This document shows positions 1 to 4,540 of a stretch of 35,892 nt of DNA, one piece after another. Source of the stretch: a virus. Position 1 is the first letter of the stretch, and each line of letters begins with the position of its first letter. Location: positions 1 through 35,892 of IMG/VR virus record IMGVR_UViG_3300048694_000995; one strand, given 5' to 3'. Under the pieces are notes generated by a model. That model did not search any database. It had not been told where the DNA came from and was given only the letters and a program-made list of their open reading frames with translations. A program made the position numbers and the translations under genes.

Positions 1-111
1 ATTCACGGACACATTCACCAAAACAAACTACCGTTGCCGTGGGTCAACGTCTGCGTTGAGCATCGACAGTACACACCAATTTCTATAGAGGATCTATTGG
101 ACTCAATATGA
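1..111 (+). CDS. Metallophosphoesterase, C-terminal end (5' truncated)
   Basis: Frame 1 is open from the first base to a TGA at 109-111, giving the last 36 residues of a protein that begins outside the window. The fragment starts IHGHIHQN and continues with PWVNVCVEH and YTPISIEDLL. A GHxH motif followed by an N-V-x-V-E strand and a T-P-I-S segment is the usual C-terminal end of calcineurin-like metallophosphoesterases, where the histidines bind the two metal ions. Its stop overlaps the start of the next gene (ATGA, 108-111), so the two are translationally coupled. The substrate cannot be told from this fragment. The family call rests on a short motif and is moderately sure. Confidence 0.65.
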   Translation: MHGHIHQNKLPLPWVNVCVEHRQYTPISIEDLLDSI

Positions 112-566
112 CACAGTTTGTGTACATAAACAGCGATTTGTTTGACGACAACCACTACGTAATAGCACATGGCTGTAATTGTCGGGGTGCAATGGGGGCC
201 GGATTTGCGAAACAACTTCGCGACCGGTTCCCATTTGCATATACAGACTTCCGTGAACAGTGGCTACCAATGAAGCCACCAACAATGCTCGGCAAGGTAA
301 TATATTCGAAAGTCAATCATAATCCACAGGACTTTGTCGTTGCCCATTGTCTAATTCAAAAGGAATATGGACGGGATGGCAAACGATATCTGTCATATGA
401 CGGATTGCATGATTGCTTGACCGATATATCAAAAAAGATCAACGATGATGTTCCGATTTCAATGCCACAGATTGGGTGTGGACTTGCTGGAGGCAGTTGG
501 GGTATTGTAGAAGCAATCATCAGGGATAGACTACCAAATCATACAATAAAGGTATACACGATATGA
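108..566 (+). CDS. Macro-domain (ADP-ribose-binding) protein
   Basis: This 152-residue protein is a stand-alone macro domain. Residues 19-34 (IAHGCNCRGAMGAGFA) match the ADP-ribose-binding loop with its conserved Asn and Gly-rich turn. Residues 119-131 (MPQIGCGLAGGSW) match the second loop, which holds the distal phosphate or ribose. The length is right for a single macro fold of the Poa1/ALC1-like or ADP-ribose-1''-phosphate phosphatase type. Known relatives bind or hydrolyse ADP-ribose derivatives, including removal of ADP-ribose from macromolecules. Which of these this protein does cannot be read from sequence. It overlaps the metallophosphoesterase upstream by 4 nt and the next small gene by 4 nt. 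The Shine-Dalgarno is weak (AGGA at 88-91, far upstream), fitting coupled translation. Roles in NAD-derived metabolite processing or in countering host ADP-ribosylation are inference. Confidence 0.88.
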   Translation: MTQFVYINSDLFDDNHYVIAHGCNCRGAMGAGFAKQLRDRFPFAYTDFREQWLPMKPPTMLGKVIYSKVNHNPQDFVVAHCLIQKEYGRDGKRYLSYDGLHDCLTDISKKINDDVPISMPQIGCGLAGGSWGIVEAIIRDRLPNHTIKVYTI

Positions 567-763
567 TGACAATGTTGAATACATACATGCTAATTGTGTG
601 GGTTGCATCTAGCTCAGGGCTCGCCGTCACACAAGACAAGATTCAAGCATCGCAATTTGGAGCCAACGACGCAAAAGAACGATGTGACCAAATAGGCAAG
701 AACATCACAAGCCTATTTGGCAGCCCGTTCTTCTCTGTCCGTTACATTTGCTATGAGAAATGA
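563..763 (+). CDS. Small protein with N-terminal hydrophobic segment
   Basis: This 66-residue protein is not recognised. Residues 1-21 are hydrophobic (MLNTYMLIVWVASSSGLA) and could be a signal peptide with cleavage after an SGLA-type site, leaving a small exported domain with two cysteines (C41 and C63). The ATG overlaps the macro-domain stop (ATGA at 563-566). There are alternative in-frame ATGs at codons 2 and 4, so the exact start is uncertain. Function is unknown; periplasmic or membrane location is inferred only from the hydrophobic N-terminus. Confidence 0.6.
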   Translation: MMTMLNTYMLIVWVASSSGLAVTQDKIQASQFGANDAKERCDQIGKNITSLFGSPFFSVRYICYEK

Positions 764-772
764 GGAAAGACA

Positions 773-1258
773 ATGATTTTAGCATTCTTATATCGAACAT
801 ACTACTGCTGGGGACCCAAGAGTTGCTTTGTCGGCGCATATGATGACACCGATGATGCACTTGCCAAGCTGAGAGGACATGAGGATGAAACAAACCTTGA
901 ACTGATCGATACAGAAACGTATCAGATCACCAAGTATGTTTGGCAGCCGACATATCGACACATTATCGTTGCAAGTGAGAAAGAGGAATACGTTCACTAT
1001 CGATGGGATAAACAAGCACCGCTGATTCGTGTTGTGTGGGATGGTCCTCTCCGTCGTTATAATGAACACAATGATCTCGTATATGGCGGGAAGTGGTATA
1101 GTGAAGATCAAGTACCTGACGAAGACGATTTGTTTCAGTCATGGCACAAGAAGAACTATCCGCAGTTGTTCCTGTTCAACAAAGATGCAACGGCTAATAC
1201 ACCTGTCTCTGCAGTTACTCAAGATAACAAAGATGGTGTCCGGGGAATAATGATGTGA
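773..1258 (+). CDS. Hypothetical protein
   Basis: This 161-residue soluble protein is not recognised. It is preceded by a good ribosome-binding site (GAGGAAAGACA then ATG). It is rich in Tyr, Trp and Asp, with an aromatic N-terminus (YRTYYCWG, residues 8-15), charged middle segments, and a disordered-looking C-terminus after about residue 140 (NTPVSAVTQDNKDG). No transmembrane segment or catalytic motif is visible. It sits in a run of small accessory genes between the macro-domain gene and a membrane protein. Confidence 0.65.
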   Translation: MILAFLYRTYYCWGPKSCFVGAYDDTDDALAKLRGHEDETNLELIDTETYQITKYVWQPTYRHIIVASEKEEYVHYRWDKQAPLIRVVWDGPLRRYNEHNDLVYGGKWYSEDQVPDEDDLFQSWHKKNYPQLFLFNKDATANTPVSAVTQDNKDGVRGIMM

Positions 1259-1290
1259 ACATGGACAAACGATGCGAAGGGGGGTACTAG

Positions 1291-1689
1291 ATGTTGACAT
1301 CAATCTCAATCTATGATATATTGATTTGGTTTGGTGTATACCTGCTATCATCAATTGTGTGGATGTGCATCTCATTGTATGCTCGCGGAGCTCGGAAAAC
1401 ATCCGGATCAAAATGGTACTGGGATGATTATATCTTCTTCCCGGGAATAATGATGTGGGCATGTTTGTTCCGAGGTATTGTCCTGATGTTTGAAGGGTGG
1501 CACTGGCTAGTTGATCTTCTGTCTGGCAGACTGATTAAGCACGAAGACAATACTACATGGAAAACGTACCACGAAGGAACAAATCCGTATCAGGAGCCCT
1601 CAACAACGAGAACTTGGTACATTATGTTATTCGGCAAGCGATATAACCTGAAAAGCAAAACTATAACTTGGGATAAGTGGATTGACTAA
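1291..1689 (+). CDS. Membrane protein, function unknown
   Basis: This 132-residue protein has an N-terminal transmembrane helix (residues about 8-28, ILIWFGVYLLSSIVWMCISL). A second hydrophobic stretch lies around residues 48-68 (FFPGIMMWACLFRGIVLMF), followed by a hydrophilic Trp- and Thr-rich C-terminal domain. A strong AAGGGGGG Shine-Dalgarno lies just upstream of the ATG. The stop TAA shares its last base with the ATG of the next gene, another membrane protein, suggesting the two are made together. I do not recognise a family. Confidence 0.65.
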   Translation: MLTSISIYDILIWFGVYLLSSIVWMCISLYARGARKTSGSKWYWDDYIFFPGIMMWACLFRGIVLMFEGWHWLVDLLSGRLIKHEDNTTWKTYHEGTNPYQEPSTTRTWYIMLFGKRYNLKSKTITWDKWID

Positions 1690-2078
1690 TGATGATTGAT
1701 GTTCATATTGTGTATGCAATTCTTATCGGCCATTTGATTGGTGATTTCTTTCTCCAAACAGATGCAATGGCCAAGAATAAGAGCTCGAGCAGCCTTGCGC
1801 TGTCCCAACACGTGCTAGTGTACACCGCGACGGTAGGAACGGTAATGCTAGCATTCTTGGCATTTGCAAGGATTACCGTCTCGTTTGAAGCATTCATGTT
1901 GTGGGTAGTGTTGAACGGCTGTTTGCATTGGGTCACCGATTATTTCACTAGCCGAATCAACAAGAAGCTGTGGGCTGCAGGAGACGTACATAATTTCTTT
2001 GTCGGTGTCGGATGCGATCAGCTGATTCACTACGTCTGCCTAATTTCTTCTACGATCTTGTTCAACAAACTAACTTAA
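1689..2078 (+). CDS. DUF3307 integral membrane protein
   Basis: This 129-residue protein matches the DUF3307 pattern. The first helix carries HLIGDFFLQTD (residues 15-25), a His-Asp-Gln pattern within a membrane helix. A lysine-rich loop and a Ser-rich segment lead to a second His (LSQHVLVYT, about residue 40). Further helices carry HWVTDY (about 79-84) and DVHNFFVG and DQLIHY near the end. Four hydrophobic segments are visible. DUF3307 proteins occur in bacteria and in T4-like phages; their biochemical function is not established to my knowledge. The start codon overlaps the previous stop (TAATG), giving a two-gene membrane-protein unit. Confidence 0.75.
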   Translation: MMIDVHIVYAILIGHLIGDFFLQTDAMAKNKSSSSLALSQHVLVYTATVGTVMLAFLAFARITVSFEAFMLWVVLNGCLHWVTDYFTSRINKKLWAAGDVHNFFVGVGCDQLIHYVCLISSTILFNKLT

Positions 2079-2089
2079 TTGAGCTAAAT

Positions 2090-2473
2090 ATGACAGATAC
2101 AATACTGGTTCATGTAGTCGATGGAATCAGCTATCAACAGTCACCATATGCCAGTGAATATGGATCTCCATATCAGCTGCAGTCTCAGGAAAGACGGTGG
2201 GTATCACCGAAACTTGGTGACACTCGGGTAATTGATGGGTACTTGCTATATGTTAGAGATGTTTTTTGCATCAGTATTATACCACCTAGGATGTATCGAA
2301 TACAATGGGCACTGCCACAAGAACCAACCCGTGAGAAAATGAAGTTACGGAGTCAGCAATTCAAACAAAGGCTTATCCACGGAAGAGAGGACGGCTACTA
2401 TGATATCAATTCAGAGGATCCTCGATCTGATGAACCAGCTCGGGATAGCTCTATGGGAGGCACAGTCCTATAG
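2090..2473 (+). CDS. Hypothetical protein
   Basis: I place the start at the ATG at 2090, 11 bases after the DUF3307 stop, rather than further upstream where the frame would overlap that gene by 67 bases. The protein is then 127 residues, starting MTDTILVHVVDG. It has a beta-rich, Tyr/Arg-containing first half (YLLYVRDVFCISIIPPRMY) and a charged, apparently disordered C-terminus with many Asp, Arg and Ser. No family is recognised. The motif CTAAATA lies directly before the start. Its last 74 bases are shared with the small gene at 2400. Confidence 0.6.
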   Translation: MTDTILVHVVDGISYQQSPYASEYGSPYQLQSQERRWVSPKLGDTRVIDGYLLYVRDVFCISIIPPRMYRIQWALPQEPTREKMKLRSQQFKQRLIHGREDGYYDINSEDPRSDEPARDSSMGGTVL

Positions 2474-2552
2474 AGTACAGATTCGAGATCGAAAGATCAA
2501 GGACATCAAGATCGATACCGACAAGAAGGTAATAGTTGTAATCGTCGATTAA
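2400..2552 (+). CDS. Small 50-residue protein overlapping the previous gene
   Basis: An ATG at 2400 has a well-placed Shine-Dalgarno (GAGAGG at 2385-2390, nine bases upstream) and opens a 50-codon frame to a TAA at 2550-2552. The product starts MISIQRILDLMNQLG and ends in alternating charged and hydrophobic residues (IRDRKIKDIKIDTDKKV, then IVVIVD), which suggests a helix followed by two beta strands. It overlaps the previous gene by 74 bases in a different frame and fills most of the gap up to 2596. No family is recognised. The ribosome-binding site and gap filling are the evidence that it is real. Confidence 0.5.
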   Translation: MISIQRILDLMNQLGIALWEAQSYRVQIRDRKIKDIKIDTDKKVIVVIVD

Positions 2553-2595
2553 CTAAATAACACGTCGTTACAATTATCTTTTTACGGAGAATAAC

Positions 2596-2793
2596 ATGAC
2601 CGAATCAATAAGATGGATTGCCGGTGTAATCATGGCAGGACTTGCGACGTTCGGATTCTATCACTACAAGAATGCAGATGTGACAAAGATGGATATCTGT
2701 CTCAAGGCACCTAACCTTGTCTATAAGGAAGGTGGATGTGTCCGCGAGAGCAAGTTAGAAATTGTCACTCCGGAGACACCAGTCAAGAAGTAA
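2596..2793 (+). CDS. Small membrane-anchored protein
   Basis: This 65-residue protein has a clear ribosome-binding site (ACGGAGAATAAC before the ATG). An N-terminal transmembrane helix or uncleaved signal (residues about 6-23, RWIAGVIMAGLATFGFYH) is followed by a short hydrophilic tail with two cysteines (C35 and C48) that could form a disulphide if the tail is periplasmic. The family is not recognised. It follows a 43-base gap containing CTAAATAA and a T-rich run, which may carry a promoter. Confidence 0.6.
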   Translation: MTESIRWIAGVIMAGLATFGFYHYKNADVTKMDICLKAPNLVYKEGGCVRESKLEIVTPETPVKK

Positions 2794-2809
2794 TCATTGG
2801 AACTTTGCT

Positions 2810-3076
2810 ATGTCACAATTGAAATTATACGTATTCGATCAAGGGTGGGCCGGTGCAGAGTTGTTTGTCACCTCAGACAAACAGAAAGCAATAGAAAAAC
2901 TGATCGATCCACAGATACAACATTATCGTGCGCTCGATCAGCTTCACAAACGTGATCATCCGGACCGCCATAATCCATGGATTGCTCAAATCAATTATCT
3001 TGAAACAAATAGACAGACAGTCCTACAGGAGTATGATATCACTGAAGGATTGTCTGTAACTACTACAGGAGAATGA
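2810..3076 (+). CDS. Hypothetical protein
   Basis: The ATG at 2810 gives 88 residues (MSQLKLYVFDQGWAGAELFV at the N-terminus). An upstream TTG at 2762 in the same frame would overlap the preceding gene and is rejected. The protein looks like a small alpha/beta domain: two strands, then a long helix with KAIEKLIDPQIQHYRALDQLHK, a His/Asp-rich turn (KRDHPDRHNPW) and a final helix. No catalytic motif is recognised. It is the last protein gene before the tmRNA, and its stop codon lies inside a late-promoter-like motif. Confidence 0.6.
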   Translation: MSQLKLYVFDQGWAGAELFVTSDKQKAIEKLIDPQIQHYRALDQLHKRDHPDRHNPWIAQINYLETNRQTVLQEYDITEGLSVTTTGE

Positions 3077-3082
3077 TAAATA
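3075..3082 (+). promoter_or_regulatory. Candidate T4-type late promoter for the tmRNA
   Basis: GATAAATA matches the NATAAATA form of the T4 late promoter (consensus TATAAATA). With T4 spacing, in which the octamer occupies about -13 to -6, transcription would start near 3088. That is exactly at the foot of the hairpin opening the tmRNA precursor. The window also encodes gp33, the coactivator such promoters use. ATAAATA is expected by chance several times per strand here, so position is the main support. Confidence 0.4.
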
Positions 3083-3108
3083 GAATTTACATTGGTTCGC
3101 CAATGTAA

Positions 3109-3170
3109 TGTATCGATGAAGCTATCAAATAACGAACTGGACGCGGGCGCAATACCCGCCGCCTCCACCA
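3109..3170 (+). ncRNA. tmRNA acceptor piece (mature 5' end approximate)
   Basis: This half carries the CCA end and the T arm. The T stem GCGGG/CCCGC is perfect. The seven-base loop is CGCAATA, keeping the C and A at the positions equivalent to C56 and A58 but lacking the usual TT at 54-55. The 3' CCA is encoded (3168-3170). The 5' boundary is set just after the TTCG hairpin, so that the GTATC strand that pairs with the coding piece is included; the real processing site is unknown. Confidence 0.8.
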
Positions 3171-3270
3171 AAAGTATACTGTGAGGATGCTAGTTGCATG
3201 GCTAACACGAACAAAGTGCAACCTACTGTATAATAGTGATCATAAAAACGGTAAGCAGTATACTTTTGAT
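3171..3270 (+). other. Excised spacer between tmRNA halves
   Basis: The 100 bases between the CCA end and the first G of the coding piece would be removed from the precursor. They begin AAAGTATACTG (3171-3181) and end with its exact complement CAGTATACTTT (3256-3266). The spacer thus forms an 11-bp stem, 12 bp if A3170 is included. This stem would continue the acceptor stem after a short TGAT asymmetry and hold both processing sites close together. The internal 74 bases show no obvious further pairing and no reading frame of note. Confidence 0.8.
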
Positions 3271-3504
3271 GGGGGCGAAATAGGATCGACAGGCGTATAG
3301 GAGAGAGTGGAGATACCGGGCGCGAGCTCCGTTAACGCAAGACAACAAACAAGTGCAAACGATAACGCACCTGTCGAGGTTCGCCTAGCGGCTTAACCTC
3401 ATGAGTTCGACACTGACTTGGAAACAGAATAGTGTCACAGCGTACTGGCTGTAACAGTACTAGAGGTTTAAGTCGGCTTTCCTCGATCAAACAAAAGCTG
3501 ACTT
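3271..3504 (+). ncRNA. tmRNA tag-coding piece (3' end approximate)
   Basis: It starts with the acceptor 5' strand and the D-loop-like segment. A small hairpin capped by a GCGA tetraloop (stem 3318-3321 with 3326-3329) precedes the tag frame. After the tag come the P5 helix GAGGTT/AACCTC (3376-3381 with 3395-3400), a stem GACACT/AGTGTC (3409-3414 with 3431-3436), and an H-type pseudoknot made of ACAGC/GCTGT (3437-3441 with 3448-3452) and GTACTG/CAGTAC (3442-3447 with 3455-3460). The final hairpin at 3470-3504 doubles as a terminator. The mature 3' end may lie before or inside it. Confidence 0.85.
3355..3396 (+). other. tmRNA proteolysis tag reading frame
   Basis: The resume codon GCA at 3355 follows an A-rich stretch (AACAAACAAGT). 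The frame reads A-N-D-N-A-P-V-E-V-R-L-A-A then TAA at 3394-3396. Both the AND start and the LAA end are classic for SsrA tags; the C-terminal LAA is what ClpXP reads. The stop codon lies at the closing strand of the P5 helix, as usual for tmRNA. With the alanine carried on the tmRNA itself, the added tag would be 14 residues. Confidence 0.93.
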
Positions 3505-3512
3505 TTCTTTTA
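3470..3512 (+). terminator. Intrinsic terminator after the tmRNA
   Basis: AAGTCGGCTTT (3470-3480) pairs with AAAGCTGACTT (3494-3504), 11 bp with one G-U. The loop is 13 bases and the hairpin is followed by a T-rich run (TTTTCTTTTA, 3503-3512). It closes the tmRNA transcript before the SpeD-like gene. Part of the hairpin might also be the last helix of the tmRNA. Confidence 0.75.
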
Positions 3513-3540
3513 TCTGCACGGAGGTACATGAGTTAAACAG

Positions 3541-3948
3541 TTGGCACATCTACAACACAAGCACATCATCGTTAGAGCCGATGTATTTAATCCTCCTAAC
3601 CCAGGAGATCACAAAAACCTAACTGAATGGTTTGAAGATCTTGTTAGTAGTATCAAAATGAAAATCCTGTCTGGCCCACATGTTGTTTATTGCAAGATGG
3701 TTGGCAACCAAGGATTCACTGGAGTTTGTGCTATTGAGACATCTCATATAGCATTGCATATTTGGGATGAAGAGTCTCCTGGACGACTTGAGCTCGATGT
3801 GTATACTTGTAGTGACCTTGATCAGTCCGTAATCTTCGATAAGCTACAGGCATTCAGTCCTGTTAACATTAAGTACATCGTCCTTGATAGACAGGACGGC
3901 CAGCAGATCATTGAACACGTGATCGAAAAACAATCATTGGCAGCCTGA
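3541..3948 (+). CDS. speD: S-adenosylmethionine decarboxylase-family protein (SpeD-like)
   Basis: SpeD is a pyruvoyl enzyme that cuts itself to make its cofactor and decarboxylates S-adenosylmethionine for spermidine synthesis. In this 135-residue protein, residues 65-77 (IETSHIALHIWDE) match the self-cleavage region (ESHxxxHxWPE), and LELDVYTC at 83-90 matches the segment with the catalytic cysteine. By alignment with the Thermotoga enzyme, the new pyruvoyl N-terminus would be S68, with H73 and C90 as catalytic residues. The residue before S68 is Thr rather than the usual Glu (E66-T67-S68), and two residues are inserted before the Cys segment. The start is a TTG at 3541, because a stop closes the frame at 3529; a Shine-Dalgarno (CGGAGG, 3519-3524) lies 16 bases upstream. 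SpeD-like genes occur as auxiliary metabolic genes in T4-like phages; some homologues act on ornithine or arginine, so the substrate is open. Confidence 0.82.
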   Translation: MAHLQHKHIIVRADVFNPPNPGDHKNLTEWFEDLVSSIKMKILSGPHVVYCKMVGNQGFTGVCAIETSHIALHIWDEESPGRLELDVYTCSDLDQSVIFDKLQAFSPVNIKYIVLDRQDGQQIIEHVIEKQSLAA

Positions 3949-3954
3949 ACACCG

Positions 3955-4002
3955 TTGACATCATCATTCAATTGTAGTATTGTTTGATGATGTCAATTTT
4001 TT
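3955..4002 (+). terminator. Intrinsic terminator after speD
   Basis: TTGACATCATCA (3955-3966) and TGATGATGTCAA (3985-3996) form a perfect 12-bp stem with an 18-base loop, followed directly by six Ts. It separates the tmRNA-speD unit from the gp33-gp32 block. Confidence 0.9.
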
Positions 4003-4014
4003 ATGAGGATAGCT

Positions 4015-4293
4015 ATGCGAGAGCGAATTATAGATTTTATTGGTACGGTAGTAGCAGCTACGTTGGTTGGTATATGTATTGTGTTGGTTGGAGTAGGACT
4101 GCAACGATTGTACTATGGTCCGCCCCCAGCCCCGATTCAAACTTCAGCTGCAATAACAGTCCCCAACGACGGTTGGCGGATTAAGCTGTACTACAAAAGC
4201 CCCGAAGGAATTGAAAAGGAGCTTGATGCATACATTGCTATTCCCGGTTATATTTTCAAGATTGAATCTGTGACAGCGAAGGATGCAAAGTAA
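4015..4293 (+). CDS. Small single-pass membrane protein
   Basis: I choose the ATG at 4015 because GAGG lies six bases upstream. The in-frame ATG at 4003 sits on the terminator's T-run and its own codons form the ribosome-binding site. The product is 92 residues with a transmembrane helix at about residues 8-32 (FIGTVVAATLVGICIVLVGV). A Pro-rich hinge (YYGPPPAPIQTS) and a C-terminal domain of about 50 residues with beta character (WRIKLYYKSPEGIEKEL) follow. The family is not recognised. Its stop abuts the GTG start of gp33. Confidence 0.65.
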   Translation: MRERIIDFIGTVVAATLVGICIVLVGVGLQRLYYGPPPAPIQTSAAITVPNDGWRIKLYYKSPEGIEKELDAYIAIPGYIFKIESVTAKDAK

Positions 4294-4539
4294 GTGTCGG
4301 AAGTAATCTACGTGGAAAAACTATTGAACATCTCAGCTGAAATTGAACAGCTGGTCGAGAAGCATCAGATTGATTACATCGACGCATGCATGCTATATTG
4401 CGAACGACATAACTTAGACGTTGAACAGTTCGCAATGCTAATCCGCAACAACCAGAACATAAAGTCCAAGCTGCAGGTAGAAGCGGAGCAACTAAACTTC
4501 CTAAAAAAGCAACCTCGTATAGAATTTGACGGAGAGTGA
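4294..4539 (+). CDS. 33: Late-transcription coactivator gp33
   Basis: In T4, gp33 bridges host RNA polymerase, the gp55 sigma factor and the gp45 sliding clamp to activate late promoters. This 81-residue protein aligns by eye with the core of T4 gp33. IEQLVEKHQIDYIDACMLY (residues 17-35) matches the helix with the spaced Tyr and Ala. Residues 41-50 match the segment containing Gln-Phe-Ala and a following Ile. IKSKLQVEAEQLNFL (56-70) matches T4's IxxKIQxEAxxxNLL. The start is GTG right after the previous TAA, with AAGGA ten bases upstream. The gene order 33-59-32 is also that of T4. T4 gp33 ends in a hydrophobic clamp-binding tail; this one ends PRIEFDGE, so the clamp contact, if any, must differ. 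Confidence 0.8.
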   Translation: MSEVIYVEKLLNISAEIEQLVEKHQIDYIDACMLYCERHNLDVEQFAMLIRNNQNIKSKLQVEAEQLNFLKKQPRIEFDGE

Positions 4540-4540
4540 T

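Larger units (their letters stand above)
3087..3504 (+). ncRNA. ssrA: Transfer-messenger RNA, circularly permuted two-piece gene
   Basis: tmRNA rescues ribosomes stalled on broken messages and adds a degradation tag to the unfinished protein. Here the gene halves are swapped: the 3' acceptor half, ending CCTCCACCA (3162-3170), precedes the 5' half, starting GGGGGCGAAATAGGATCGAC (3271). The seven-base acceptor stem pairs 3271-3277 with 3160-3166, including a G-U pair at the third position (3273-3164), with A3167 as discriminator; both are alanyl-tRNA synthetase identity features. The T arm is 3143-3147 with 3155-3159. Two further short pairings join the halves (GATAC 3312-3316 with GTATC 3110-3114; ATAG 3297-3300 with CTAT 3122-3125). 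The tag frame, its stop helix, a pseudoknot and a terminator follow. A 9-bp hairpin with a TTCG loop (3087-3108) starts the precursor. This layout is known from alphaproteobacteria, some beta-proteobacteria and cyanobacteria. Confidence 0.95.

Noticed and set aside
1243-1457. A 15-base direct repeat GGGAATAATGATGTG at 1243-1257 and 1443-1457, exactly 200 bases apart.
   Set aside because: A 15-mer repeat is about chance level in a window this size, and both copies encode ordinary sequence (GIMM) in two unrelated genes.
3528-3536. ATG AGT TAA just after the CGGAGG Shine-Dalgarno before the SpeD-like gene, which could be taken as the true start with a frameshift.
   Set aside because: Restoring one frame would need an indel and gives no better N-terminus; TTG at 3541 leads directly into the SpeD fold. 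Kept only as a possible minigene remark.
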